From assembly GCF_001263795.1 (NCBI RefSeq), contig NZ_LHUR01000036.1, positions 62,001 to 126,000 of the forward strand: a stretch of 64,000 bases of DNA. Direction: 5' to 3'. Origin of the DNA: Clostridium homopropionicum DSM 5847 (GTDB lineage: Bacteria > Bacillota > Clostridia > Clostridiales > Clostridiaceae). The translations under genes and the position numbers were made by a program. Shown here piece by piece: positions 53,034-62,091 of this stretch. Positions within the stretch are counted from its first letter, which is position 1, and every line of letters begins with the position of its first letter. The notes under the pieces are model-generated. The model did not search any database. It was not told where the DNA came from and saw only the letters and a program-made list of their open reading frames with translations.

Positions 53034-53074
53034 ACACTCTTAGAATATTCTAAATACAAAATATCTAGGAGTGT
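53034..53074 (-). terminator. Terminator of ftsEX-flavodoxin unit
   Basis: ACACTC and GAGTGT (with further pairing inside) form a hairpin. The minus strand continues with a long T-rich run (53033-53015 on the plus strand is A-rich). Confidence 0.65.
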
Positions 53075-53149
53075 AAAATATAAATTATTTTAATGCTAAT
53101 TTGATGTCATGACCCCCGTGGTGCAATTTTAAAATTCACAGCTAACAAT

Positions 53150-53456
53150 TTAATTAATTTTTTCAACAATACCTTTTGCCCATTCAATAACTTCTGCTTC
53201 TAAAGACTGAAGGTTTTTAGTAACATTTTTACATAGTATCATAATCATCTAAATTTACACCTATTGGCAATAGTTTAGGTTTTTTCCCTATTATTACTTG
53301 ACTACCACCCCAAATGAACTTACTAAAACCTTTTGATTTAAGCTCATTTACAGGCTTTACTTCTTCTAACTTTGCATCAATATTTTTTGCAATTATTTCG
53401 GCAATTTTTTTTGTACTTCCTTCAAAAGAATAATATAAAACCAGTATTTTAGACAT
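53150..53456 (-). pseudogene. Flavodoxin, internally deleted
   Basis: The start is normal (MSKILVLYYSFEGSTKKIAEIIAKN, the FMN-phosphate loop), and the frame runs to DYDTM then stops at 53229. A different frame from about 53228 gives KNVTKNLQSLEAEVIEWAKGIVEKIN, a typical flavodoxin C terminus, stopping at 53150. About 60-70 residues of the middle, including the usual FIGTPVWAFTYAP-like region, are missing. It is downstream of ftsX and has no function as a flavodoxin. Confidence 0.8.
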
Positions 53457-53478
53457 TTGTTATTATCTCCTTCTTAAT

Positions 53479-54375
53479 TTAATTATTGTGCTCTAAGTTT
53501 TTTATAGAAATTAACCCCAAAATACTTCCCAGTACACCTAGAGCAATACTAATAGTCATAATTAGTATAACTATGCTGAAAATCAATTCCCCTCTCGGTG
53601 GTAACGGCATAAAAGGCAACAAACTCATCTCACCATATACTCTATTTATTAAGAACATTGCAAGAGAGGATGCTAATATACCTCCTATTAAAGTTAATAT
53701 TAACCCGACTAAAACAAATGGGAATCCAATAAAACTAATGGGTGCTCCTAAGAGTCTTAAAGTATTAATTTGATCCTTATTATTATATATACCCTGTCTA
53801 ATCATGTGAGATACTATTACAATAGTGGTAATGCCTACTGCTGCCACCACTAAGAAGCCTAAAACCTTTAATCCTTCTGTGATATTTTTAAGTTGTCCTA
53901 GTACTTCTCTATTGTCTCTAACATAATCAATTCCTTTTATACTTTTAACCTTATTTAATACATTATCCATTTGATCCAATTGGATTCTTACCTCAATAAA
54001 TTCCTCAAATGGATTTTTGTCTAAAAGCTCTAATATATGTGCTTCCTCAACTAAAACTTCCTTCATTCTATTGTAAGCTTCTTCTTTTCCAATCAGTCTG
54101 CAGTCCAATACACCATCTATTTTTTTTATGTCTTCAACTAAGTTCTTTCTTTCTACAGAATCAATATTCTTATTAAAAAAAACACTGATTTCTGCCTCTC
54201 CTTGCAGCATATTAACTAATCTATCGCTGACAGTAAAGCCAGATACAACCATGCCTAGAAGAAACAGAATAAGTCCTGTTCCGATAATAGATAATATGTT
54301 AGACAGCAGATTTAGTCTCATTATATTCTTTGCTTCTATAAAAAAGTAACCCAAATTATAGAATATACTCTTCAT
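53479..54375 (-). CDS. ftsX: FtsX-like permease
   Basis: The 298-residue protein has four membrane helices (about 20-45, 170-190, 215-240, 265-290) and an extracellular loop after the first helix, as in FtsX of Firmicutes (FtsX/MacB-type permease). Together with FtsE it passes ATP-driven signals to a peptidoglycan hydrolase or adaptor outside. Its start overlaps the FtsE stop. Confidence 0.87.
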   Translation of the reverse strand: MKSIFYNLGYFFIEAKNIMRLNLLSNILSIIGTGLILFLLGMVVSGFTVSDRLVNMLQGEAEISVFFNKNIDSVERKNLVEDIKKIDGVLDCRLIGKEEAYNRMKEVLVEEAHILELLDKNPFEEFIEVRIQLDQMDNVLNKVKSIKGIDYVRDNREVLGQLKNITEGLKVLGFLVVAAVGITTIVIVSHMIRQGIYNNKDQINTLRLLGAPISFIGFPFVLVGLILTLIGGILASSLAMFLINRVYGEMSLLPFMPLPPRGELIFSIVILIMTISIALGVLGSILGLISIKNLEHNN

Positions 54376-55049
54376 TACAATTCACCCCGTCGTTCTATAG
54401 AAATATTCCCCTCTTTTACATGGATGAAGGTCACATTCCTTTCATTTTGAATCAAATGTGTAGCATGGGTAGTAATAATTACTGCTGTATCTTTTTCTTT
54501 AAAAGAAGTTAAAAGCTCTAATATATTCAAGGCATTTTCATGATCTAAATTACCTGTAGGTTCATCTGCCAATATTAATTTTGGTTTTCTTGCTATGGCA
54601 CGGGCTATGGCTACTCTTTGACACTGGCCCCAAGACAGGTTCTCTACCTTTGAAAGAGTCTTATTTGAGAGGCCAACTCTCTCCAGGGCATTGCTTGCCT
54701 CTTCCTTCATATGCTTTAAAGGAATACCTAGAAACCTTATTCCCATCATAACATTTTCCAAAGCTGTTCTTCCTTCGATCAGTTTAAACTCTTGAAATAC
54801 AGGTCCAATTTCTCTTCGCATCCTTCTAATCTTTCCACTTGCACCTTTTTTTATAGGCTGATTAAGAACATTTAATGAACCAGAGGTAGGGTACTCTATC
54901 CCTAGGAAAAGCTTTAAAAGACTGGTTTTCCCCGAACCACTAGGCCCTACAATATACACTAATTCTCCTGGATTCACTTTCAAATTAACATCTTTTAAAG
55001 CTAAGGTTCCATCTCTATAACTTAAAGAAACATTTACCGCTTCTATCAT
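54375..55049 (-). CDS. ftsE: FtsE-like ATPase
   Basis: The start is the ATG at 55049, after a GGGGG/AGG site; the first in-frame ATG is too close to it. The protein has Walker A GPSGSGKTS, Walker B LILADEPTGNLD and the H-loop TTHATHL. The signature motif reads LSWGQ instead of LSGGQ. It is the ATPase of the FtsEX complex, here in an operon with an FtsX and a coiled-coil protein. Confidence 0.9.
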   Translation of the reverse strand: MIEAVNVSLSYRDGTLALKDVNLKVNPGELVYIVGPSGSGKTSLLKLFLGIEYPTSGSLNVLNQPIKKGASGKIRRMRREIGPVFQEFKLIEGRTALENVMMGIRFLGIPLKHMKEEASNALERVGLSNKTLSKVENLSWGQCQRVAIARAIARKPKLILADEPTGNLDHENALNILELLTSFKEKDTAVIITTHATHLIQNERNVTFIHVKEGNISIERRGEL

Positions 55050-55072
55050 CCTATACATCCCCCTGTTTTTTT

Positions 55073-56203
55073 CTAAGCTCCCACTTTAACTTCAAACTCT
55101 AAATAACCTTCCTTCATCTTTATAGACTGAACATAAATATCAAATATCAACTTATCTCCTGCTAAGTCCTTAATATCAATTAACAGATCTCCATTTTTAA
55201 ATAATTCCTCAATAGAGGAAGTTTCAAGCGGAATTCCATAAAAGCTGCCTTTATCTACCTTAAGTTTAAAAGCAGTCTTTCCCTGAATTACAAATTTCCC
55301 ATCTAAGACTAGATGCTTATCTGGTACTTCTATTACTACCTTATCTTGATAAAAATGAAATACCATATTAGGAAGATTAGAGTGGTTTTTTATCACATCA
55401 TTAAATGTTTCCTCATATAAAGCACCTTTTATAATAGGTAATTTAAAACTTAAGTTCAATTTGCTTTGTGGGAAATATCCTTCTTGAACAATTTTTCTAA
55501 AATCTTTTACAATATCAGAGAAAATAACTTTTATCTCTTTCCACATTTGTTCTAAACCTTTTAATTGGGTCTCGTAATGTGCTTTGTCTTCCTTAAAAGA
55601 ATCTAGATAAGCCTGCTGCTCTTCCTTTAGCTTTCGTTTTTTATCTAGTGATTCTTGTAATACTTTATTTTTATTATCTATAACTGAAATTTTCTCTGTT
55701 AACTTGTCTTTCTCCTCAGATAATTTCTTTCTCCCTTCATCTACAGAATCCAAAAGTTCTCCTACATTTCGCGAGAAATCTCTTATTATATTTATACTTC
55801 TAATAAAACTAGTTAAATTTTCAGCTTTCAAAAGGGTCTCTAAATATGATGCTGGTCCACTTCTTTGATAACTAACAAGAACCATTTCTAAAACCTTCAG
55901 CTTATCATCGTACTCTTTCTGCTGCTTCTGTATTTTGCTTTCCAACTCCTTAATTTCTAGCTTCAGAGCTCCTATTTCACTATTAGCTTTAGCTTCTTCT
56001 CTCTCCATGTCTTCTACCTCTTGGGTAAGCTTAAAAAGATTTTCGAGTACACTTCTCTCCTTTTCAGAAATTCCTTTTAACTTATTCTGAACTTCCTCAA
56101 TAGGCTTTACATCTGCAGAAACTCTGTTTTCAGCTCCAATAAAAGAGAAAGTAAGGACTACAATTAGTATAAAAATTAATCTGGAATGTTTTTCTTTAAC
56201 CAT
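55073..56203 (-). CDS. Secreted coiled-coil protein (PcsB/EnvC-like, no hydrolase domain)
   Basis: The start is set at the ATG at 56203 (MVKEKHSRLIF); a GTG four codons earlier is possible. The 376-residue protein has a signal peptide (about 1-30), a long coiled-coil region (about 40-230, VQNKLKGISEKERSVLENLFKLTQEVEDM and ELKIQKQQKEYDDKLK-type heptads) and a beta-rich C-terminal region. This resembles the EnvC/PcsB coiled-coil partner of FtsEX, but there is no LytM, CHAP or NlpC/P60 catalytic domain. It may be a regulator or an adaptor for a hydrolase coded elsewhere. It is in the same operon, 23 bases upstream of ftsE. Confidence 0.75.
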   Translation of the reverse strand: MVKEKHSRLIFILIVVLTFSFIGAENRVSADVKPIEEVQNKLKGISEKERSVLENLFKLTQEVEDMEREEAKANSEIGALKLEIKELESKIQKQQKEYDDKLKVLEMVLVSYQRSGPASYLETLLKAENLTSFIRSINIIRDFSRNVGELLDSVDEGRKKLSEEKDKLTEKISVIDNKNKVLQESLDKKRKLKEEQQAYLDSFKEDKAHYETQLKGLEQMWKEIKVIFSDIVKDFRKIVQEGYFPQSKLNLSFKLPIIKGALYEETFNDVIKNHSNLPNMVFHFYQDKVVIEVPDKHLVLDGKFVIQGKTAFKLKVDKGSFYGIPLETSSIEELFKNGDLLIDIKDLAGDKLIFDIYVQSIKMKEGYLEFEVKVGA

Positions 56204-56311
56204 GTTCCACCCCACTTTATTTATGCTTGCCCCATAAACGTCCTATATTTATCTATATTTTGCCATTATAATTATATTATATAGAATTATTATTAAAAAA
56301 GGAGGATACTA

Positions 56312-56732
56312 ATGAAAAATAATACTATTGGTTTTATTGAAACTGGTGTTATGGGTTCAAGTATGGCCTCACATATTCTAGAGGATGGTATAATTAACAA
56401 TGCAAGACCAGGTACTTATGTAATTGATATGACCACCTCTAAACCTAACCTAGCTAAAATAATTTATGAAAAGGCTAAAGAAAAAGGTATATATTCTCTT
56501 GATGCACCAGTTTCTGGTGGAGATATTGGATAGAATGATAAAAGGTGATTTTGAACCTGGATTTTATGTAAAACATTTTGTAAAGGATATGAATATTGCT
56601 ATATCAGAAGCTAAAGAAATGGGGATTAGTGCTCCTGGTCTTGAGCTATCAAAATCTTTGTATGATAAATTAGTAGAAGAAGGTAAAGAAAATAAGGGAA
56701 CTCAAGTTTTATTTGAATTGCTGGATAAATAG
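56312..56732 (+). pseudogene. 3-Hydroxyisobutyrate dehydrogenase-like gene, two internal deletions
   Basis: An AGGAGG-preceded ATG begins [16 protein letters not shown], the Rossmann motif of 3-hydroxyisobutyrate dehydrogenases, but then jumps to [20 protein letters not shown], with the intervening ~60 residues missing. After [10 protein letters not shown] the frame stops; the C-terminal piece (RMIKGDFEPGFYVKHFVKDMNIAISEAKEMGISAPGLELSKSLYDKL) is found in another frame, with ~90-100 residues missing. The gene is dead. Confidence 0.8.
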
Positions 56733-56740
56733 ATTAACAT

Positions 56741-56803
56741 AGGTGCCAGGCACCGGAGAAAGGAGTTTTTATAAAAAACTCCTTTCTCCGGTGCCTGGCA
56801 CCT
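56741..56803. repeat. Perfect 63-base REP-like inverted repeat
   Basis: A 30-base arm AGGTGCCAGGCACC-GGAGAAAGGAGTTTTT and its exact reverse complement surround a three-base ATA centre. Each arm ends with the REP-like palindrome GGTGCCAGGCACC (56742-56754 and 56790-56802). It lies between a pseudogene and leuD and would form a very stable hairpin in either RNA strand, so it can also act as a transcription terminator. Confidence 0.9.
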
Positions 56804-56818
56804 GTTATAGTTTTATTA

Positions 56819-57424
56819 TTAAATATATATTTTATGTTGTTTTTCAAATGCATCAATTTTATCTTTATGAAGAAGAGTTAAGCCTATTTCATCTAATCCA
56901 TTTAATAGCTTATGTCTAGCGAAGTCTTCTACTTCAAAGTTGTATTCAAGTCCTTGGTTATCTCTCACTTTCTTTGCTTCTAAATCTACTTCAAGTTGGT
57001 ATCCTTCAATGCTTTCTGCTCTTTTGAAAAGCTCATCTACTTGTTCAACTGTAAGCTTAACCGGAAGTATTCCATTATTGAAGCAGTTGTTGTGGAAAAT
57101 ATCTGCAAAGCTTGATGCGATAATTACTCTAAAACCAAAGTCAGCTAATGCCCAAGGTGCATGTTCTCTTGAAGATCCGCATCCAAAGTTTGCTCTAGAT
57201 AATAGAATATTCGTTCCTTTGTATTCATCTTTATTTAACACAAAGTCTTTAATTGGATTCCCTTGTTCATCAAATCTAAATTCATAAAATAAGAATTGAC
57301 CAAAGCCACTTCTTTCTATTCTCTTTAAAAATTGTTTTGGTATAATTGCATCCGTATCAACATTAACTCTATCAAGAGGTGCTACAATTCCTTTTACCTT
57401 AACTAATGGTTCCATTCCATTCAC
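56819..57424 (-). CDS. leuD: 3-Isopropylmalate dehydratase small subunit
   Basis: The 201-residue protein is Leu[46 protein letters not shown] and [17 protein letters not shown] are the family blocks. With LeuC it isomerises 2- and 3-isopropylmalate in leucine synthesis. It is six bases downstream of leuC. No other leu gene is near. Confidence 0.95.
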   Translation of the reverse strand: MNGMEPLVKVKGIVAPLDRVNVDTDAIIPKQFLKRIERSGFGQFLFYEFRFDEQGNPIKDFVLNKDEYKGTNILLSRANFGCGSSREHAPWALADFGFRVIIASSFADIFHNNCFNNGILPVKLTVEQVDELFKRAESIEGYQLEVDLEAKKVRDNQGLEYNFEVEDFARHKLLNGLDEIGLTLLHKDKIDAFEKQHKIYI

Positions 57425-57430
57425 TCCTTA

Positions 57431-58834
57431 CTATTTATCTAAATTTCTTATATCTACAAAATGTCCAGCAATAGCTGCTGCCGCTGCCATAGCAGGAGAT
57501 ACAAGATGAGTTCTTCCGCCTCTGCCTTGACGTCCTTCAAAGTTTCTGTTTGATGTTGAAGCACATCTTTGACCTGGGCTTAAAACGTCTGGATTCATCG
57601 CAAGGCACATACTGCAGCCAGATTCTCTCCATTCAAAACCTGCTTCTGTAAATATTTTGTCTAATCCTTCTTCTTCGGCCTTTGCTTTAACTCTTTGTGA
57701 GCCAGGTACAACAATAGCTGTTACATTAGTATTTACTTTTCTGCCTTTAGCAACTGCTGCAGCTGCTCTCATGTCTTCAATTCTTCCATTTGTACAAGAA
57801 CCTATAAATACATAGTCTACTTTTATTTCACTCATTGGAGTTCCAGGAGTTAATCCCATATATTCTAATGCTTTTTCAGCTGCGCTGCGTTTATCTGCAT
57901 CTTCAAAATCCTCTGGATTTGGCACAACATCATTTATTGAAGCTCCCATTCCAGGGCTAGTTCCCCAAGTAACTTGTGGTTCTAAAGCAGATAAATCGAA
58001 CTCTACAGTTGCATCATATACCGCATCAGGATCTGAAGGAAGCTTCTTCCACTCTGCTACTGCTTCATCAAATTCAGCATCCTTAGGAGCATATTTTCTG
58101 CCTTTCACATATTCAAAAGTAGTTTCATCTGGAGCGATTAAGCCTGCTCTTGCACCAGCTTCTATAGCCATGTTACATACAGTCATTCTTTCTTCCATAG
58201 TAAGGTTTTTAATAGCATCTCCAGTAAATTCAATAACATAATTAGTTGCAAAATCTGTGCCGTACTTTCCAATTAAACCAAGAATCAAATCTTTAGCTGT
58301 AAGTCCTGGATTTAATGTCCCCTTGAATTTAACGTTCATTGTCTTTGATTTTTTTTGAGCAAGACATTGTGTTGCAAGTACATGCTCCACTTCACTTGTA
58401 CCAATACCAAAAGCTAAAGCTCCAAAAGCACCGTGAGTTGCAGTATGGCTGTCACCGCAAACAATAGTTTTGCCTGGAAGACTTAGTCCAAGTTCTGGCA
58501 TAGTAACATGAATAACCCCTTGATCATCACTGTATAAATCGTAAAGAGTTACCCCAAAATCTTTACAATTTTTACAGATAGCATCTATTTGAGCTTTTGA
58601 TATAGGATCAGTAATATTGAATCTGTCTTTTGTAGGAACATTATGGTCTATAGTTGCAAAAGTTAAGTCCGTTCTTCTTACTTTACGACCTGAAAGTCTT
58701 AATCCTTCAAAAGCTTGAGGTGATGTAACCTCATGAAGTAAATGAGTGTCAATATAAATAATGCTTGCCTTACCCTCTTCAGCATGCACTACGTGCTTAT
58801 CCCAGATTTTTTCATACATTGTTTTCCCTGACAT
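57431..58834 (-). CDS. leuC: 3-Isopropylmalate dehydratase large subunit
   Basis: The 467-residue protein is an aconitase-family Fe-S enzyme: [52 protein letters not shown], and the three cluster cysteines in [11 protein letters not shown] and CSMCLAMN. Its start follows GAGGGGG. It is divergent from a LysR regulator across 184 bases that hold an inverted repeat (58946-58978). No leuA or leuB is in the window. Confidence 0.95.
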   Translation of the reverse strand: MSGKTMYEKIWDKHVVHAEEGKASIIYIDTHLLHEVTSPQAFEGLRLSGRKVRRTDLTFATIDHNVPTKDRFNITDPISKAQIDAICKNCKDFGVTLYDLYSDDQGVIHVTMPELGLSLPGKTIVCGDSHTATHGAFGALAFGIGTSEVEHVLATQCLAQKKSKTMNVKFKGTLNPGLTAKDLILGLIGKYGTDFATNYVIEFTGDAIKNLTMEERMTVCNMAIEAGARAGLIAPDETTFEYVKGRKYAPKDAEFDEAVAEWKKLPSDPDAVYDATVEFDLSALEPQVTWGTSPGMGASINDVVPNPEDFEDADKRSAAEKALEYMGLTPGTPMSEIKVDYVFIGSCTNGRIEDMRAAAAVAKGRKVNTNVTAIVVPGSQRVKAKAEEEGLDKIFTEAGFEWRESGCSMCLAMNPDVLSPGQRCASTSNRNFEGRQGRGGRTHLVSPAMAAAAAIAGHFVDIRNLDK

Positions 58835-58945
58835 ATATTAAATCCCCCTCTTTATATTAAAATAACTACTAGTCAATTCGCCCCTTTGAATTTTTCTAGT
58901 GCCCCAATTTAACAATAAAAAACTTTATAATATGTTATTTTATAG

Positions 58946-58978
58946 TTGAATTATACAGCAAAGAGTTATATAATTCAA
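58946..58978. promoter_or_regulatory. LysR-type operator
   Basis: TTGAATTATA (58946-58955) and TATAATTCAA (58969-58978) form a perfect 10-bp inverted repeat with a 13-base spacer in the region between divergent leuC and the LysR gene. LysR sites usually have the T-N11-A dyad form, which fits here. Confidence 0.55.
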
Positions 58979-59018
58979 ATGCATATAAATTATAGTTGAT
59001 ATAACGAGGAGTTATGAC

Positions 59019-59897
59019 ATGGATAATAATTTAGAATTATATAAGATTTTTTATACTGTAGCCTCCTGTGGAAATATATCTTTAGCTTCAGAAAAGCTCT
59101 ATATAAGTCAGCCTGCTGTAAGTAAGTCCATAAAAAAGCTGGAAGCTGCTTTAGGAATCACTCTTTTTTCACGAAATTCTAGAGGAGTTAAACTGACAGA
59201 AGAGGGAATGGTATTTTATCAATATATTGAAAGAGCTTTGAATGAAATTAATGTTGGAGAAAAAGTTATAGATAAATTAAAAAATAAAGAAGCGGGGATA
59301 ATTAAGCTAGGAGTAAGTACCACCTTGTGTAAGCACTTTCTTATACCAAAACTAAAAAGATTTATTAAGGAATATCCTCATATTGAAGTAAAGATAATCA
59401 ATAAAACCCCCTATGAAACTTTAAAAATCTTAGAAAATGGTGAATTGGACATGGTTATAATCAGTGAACCACCTGAAAAGGATTTTTATAATTTTATTGA
59501 ACTATATGAAATACAGGATATTTTTGTAGCAGAGAAAAATTATTTAGAATCATTAAATATAAAAAATTACAATGATATTTTTCCCTTTGCCACCTTGATG
59601 CTTATGGAAAGCGGCAACATTTCCAGAGGATATATAGATAAGTATTTTAAAAATAATAATATAGTAATCAAACCTGAAATTGAAGTAAGTAACATGGATT
59701 TATTAATAGAATTTGCAAAGATTGGCCTAGGGGTTACTGCTGTAATAAAAAACTTTATAAAAAATGAACTGAAGGAAGGAAAATTAGTTGAAATTCCAAT
59801 TACTCCACCAATACCAAAAAGAAACATAGGTGTTGTTTATCATAAAAATATCCCACTATCAGTTGCAGCAGAGACTTTTTTGAAGTACCTAGTGTAA
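59019..59897 (+). CDS. LysR-family transcriptional regulator
   Basis: The 292-residue protein has the N-terminal LysR HTH (FYTVASCGNISLASEKLYISQPAVSKSIKKLEAALG) and the effector-binding domain (IKLGVSTTLCKHFLIPKLKRFIKEYPHIEVKII; IELYEIQDIFVAEKN; SNMDLLIEFAKIGLGVTAV). Being divergent from leuCD with an inverted repeat between them, it probably controls that operon. It may also control the GltS symporter gene 89 bases downstream. Confidence 0.93.
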   Translation: MDNNLELYKIFYTVASCGNISLASEKLYISQPAVSKSIKKLEAALGITLFSRNSRGVKLTEEGMVFYQYIERALNEINVGEKVIDKLKNKEAGIIKLGVSTTLCKHFLIPKLKRFIKEYPHIEVKIINKTPYETLKILENGELDMVIISEPPEKDFYNFIELYEIQDIFVAEKNYLESLNIKNYNDIFPFATLMLMESGNISRGYIDKYFKNNNIVIKPEIEVSNMDLLIEFAKIGLGVTAVIKNFIKNELKEGKLVEIPITPPIPKRNIGVVYHKNIPLSVAAETFLKYLV

Positions 59898-59985
59898 TAT
59901 AAATTGTGTTTGTCGGGCAATATATAATAGTAAAAATACCTGTTTACACAAGAGATCAAGAATAGTTATTTTATAGGAGTAATAT

Positions 59986-61218
59986 ATGATTATTAAAGTA
60001 GATATGCTTCAAGCAGTAGGCATCGGAGTTATAATGTTCTTAATAGGTGATTTTATAGTAAAAAAAGTGAAACTATTGCAAAAATATTGTATTCCAGCTC
60101 CCATTGTGGGTGGGCTAATTTTTGCTTTAATACATACAATTGGAGTAAAGACCGGAACATTTACTTTCCAGTTTGATCAAACATTAAAAAATTTCTTTAT
60201 GATTGGATTCTTCTCAACAATTGGATTTACAGCTAGTTTTAAAATTATTAAGCAAGGTGGAATTGCAATTGTTATTATGCTTTTTATTTCAGTAATTATG
60301 TTAGTTATACAGAATATATGGGGAATTACTATTGCTAGAGCTTTTAAGTTAAATCCTCTTATTGGCATGTGTGCTGGTTCTATATCTCTTATGGGTGGAG
60401 TTGGGACTGCAGCTGCACTGGGGCCTGTTATAGAAGCTAACGGGGCTTCAGGAGGACTTACTATTGCAGTTGCTTCAGCAACCTTCGGACTAGTAATGGG
60501 TGGAATAGTATCCGGTCCAATAGCAAAATATCTTATAGACAAAAAAGGACTGATTAAAAAAGCAAAAGAAGAAGAGAAATCTGAAAATGGAAAAGAAAAA
60601 GACTTTTCAGAGCATCATATAGAAAATGATAATCATGATACCATTAAAACCAATGATTTAAGTAAAGGCTTCATTCTTATTATGCTGGCTATGAGTATAG
60701 GTTCTGTAATTTCTATTTTAATCAATAAAACTGGCTTAGTTTTCCCCGCATACGTGGGTGCAATTTTTGCTGCTGCAATAATTCGTAACTTAGCTGACTT
60801 AAGAAAAATATCATTACCACAAAAAGAAATCAGTGCAGTAGGAAGCGTGTTTTTAAATATATTCCTTGCAATGACAATTATGTCCTTAGAAATATGGAAG
60901 ATTGCAAGGATGGCACTGCCTTTAATAATAATATTATTAGGACAAATGATTTTACTTGCTCTATATTCCATAATAGTGGTATATAATTTTACAGGTAGAA
61001 ATTATGATAGTGCAGTAATGAGTGCAGGTTTTTATGGATATGCCATGGGAGCTACCCCTAATGCACTGGCAAGCATGACTGCGGTTGTTGATAAATATAA
61101 CAGACCGTCACCCAAAGCATTCTTTACAATACCAATAGTTGGTGGATTCGCCATCGATTTGACCATGGGAATAATAGTTATTGGACATATGAACTTAATT
61201 TTATCTGGGTCTTTATAG
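59986..61218 (+). CDS. gltS: GltS-family sodium/glutamate symporter
   Basis: The 410-residue protein has about ten membrane helices in two inverted halves separated by a charged cytoplasmic loop (about residues 185-220, KKAKEEEKSENGKEKD). YCIPAPIVGGLIFALIHTIG and ISLMGGVGTAAALGPVIEANGASGG are typical of GltS. It imports glutamate with Na+. It follows the LysR gene in the same direction. Confidence 0.9.
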   Translation: MIIKVDMLQAVGIGVIMFLIGDFIVKKVKLLQKYCIPAPIVGGLIFALIHTIGVKTGTFTFQFDQTLKNFFMIGFFSTIGFTASFKIIKQGGIAIVIMLFISVIMLVIQNIWGITIARAFKLNPLIGMCAGSISLMGGVGTAAALGPVIEANGASGGLTIAVASATFGLVMGGIVSGPIAKYLIDKKGLIKKAKEEEKSENGKEKDFSEHHIENDNHDTIKTNDLSKGFILIMLAMSIGSVISILINKTGLVFPAYVGAIFAAAIIRNLADLRKISLPQKEISAVGSVFLNIFLAMTIMSLEIWKIARMALPLIIILLGQMILLALYSIIVVYNFTGRNYDSAVMSAGFYGYAMGATPNALASMTAVVDKYNRPSPKAFFTIPIVGGFAIDLTMGIIVIGHMNLILSGSL

Positions 61219-61233
61219 ATTTGATTTTGTAAA

Positions 61234-61271
61234 AAAGTCGCTGAAGAATTCATCAATTCTTCAGCGACTTT
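61234..61271. terminator. Terminator of gltS
   Basis: AAAGTCGCTGAAGAATT pairs perfectly with AATTCTTCAGCGACTTT around a CATC loop (17 pairs). Only a weak T run (TTTATACT) follows, but the stem is strong. Confidence 0.8.
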
Positions 61272-61337
61272 ATACTTATATAAATTATTAGTAAACTTTA
61301 TGTTCATTTTTACTAGGCTTAAAAAATTTTATAACTA

Positions 61338-61386
61338 TTGACAAACTAACAACTGTTAGTTAAAATTAAACTAACAGTTGTTAGTT
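61338..61386 (+). promoter_or_regulatory. TetR promoter with double operator
   Basis: TTGACA (61338-61343), 17 bases, TAAAAT (61361-61366). The spacer is filled by the palindrome AACTAACAACTGTTAGTT (61344-61361) and a second, reverse-complement palindrome AACTAACAGTTGTTAGTT (61369-61386) covers the start point. A dimeric TetR bound at either would block the promoter. Confidence 0.85.
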
Positions 61387-61419
61387 TTGCTTTATGCAAA
61401 AATTACGAGGAGATAAATT

Positions 61420-62070
61420 ATGAATACACGTGAAAAAATTTTAATTGAATCACTTAACTTGTTTTCTATTAAAGGATATGATTCTGTTTCAGTAAGGGAT
61501 ATTTCAAAAGCTGTAGGTATTAAAGAAAGCTCTCTTTATAATCACTTTAAGAATAAGCAAGATATTTTTAATACAATCATAAATGAGTATTCCCGAAGAG
61601 GAAATGAATTTTTCCATGGTATGCGAATAACTGATGAGGATATGCAATTTGTAGTGGACGATAGAACAATCACTATGTACCGCAATATGACAAGAGAGCA
61701 ATTTTTGGTGATTGCAGGTCAGATTTTTGAATTTTACTTTTTAGATGAAATCAATGTAAAGCTAAGGAAAATGCTTACTATTGAACAATACCGTAATGCT
61801 GAAATCAATACACTATACAGGAATTTATCATTTGATGATGCATTAAATTTTCAAGCAAAGTTGTTTACTGGGCTCATGGAGATAGGAAGTTTTATTAAGA
61901 CAGATCCATATATGATGGCAATGGCGTTCTTTGCTCCGATTTTTCTTATCTTTTATAAATATGATAACAATGAGCATAGCCTGGCGGAAGCTAAAGAGTT
62001 GTTTAACCGCCATATTTTTCACTTTAACGAAATTTACGGAACAAGCAGTAGCTGCCAAGACCTTAAATAA
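61420..62070 (+). CDS. TetR/AcrR-family regulator
   Basis: The 216-residue protein has the TetR HTH (REKILIESLNLFSIKGYDSVSVRDISKAVGIKESSLYNHFKNKQDIF, residues about 4-48) and a ligand-binding helical C-terminal domain. ACGAGGAG precedes the ATG. It is likely autoregulated by the operator pair upstream and also controls the oxidoreductase gene that follows. Confidence 0.93.
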   Translation: MNTREKILIESLNLFSIKGYDSVSVRDISKAVGIKESSLYNHFKNKQDIFNTIINEYSRRGNEFFHGMRITDEDMQFVVDDRTITMYRNMTREQFLVIAGQIFEFYFLDEINVKLRKMLTIEQYRNAEINTLYRNLSFDDALNFQAKLFTGLMEIGSFIKTDPYMMAMAFFAPIFLIFYKYDNNEHSLAEAKELFNRHIFHFNEIYGTSSSCQDLK

Positions 62071-62091
62071 TATTTTGAAAGGATGTTTAAT

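Noticed and set aside
58835-59018. T-box leader before leuC
   Set aside because: The leader is too short and lacks the T-box core (AGGGTGG) and a terminator; the inverted repeat fits a LysR operator better.
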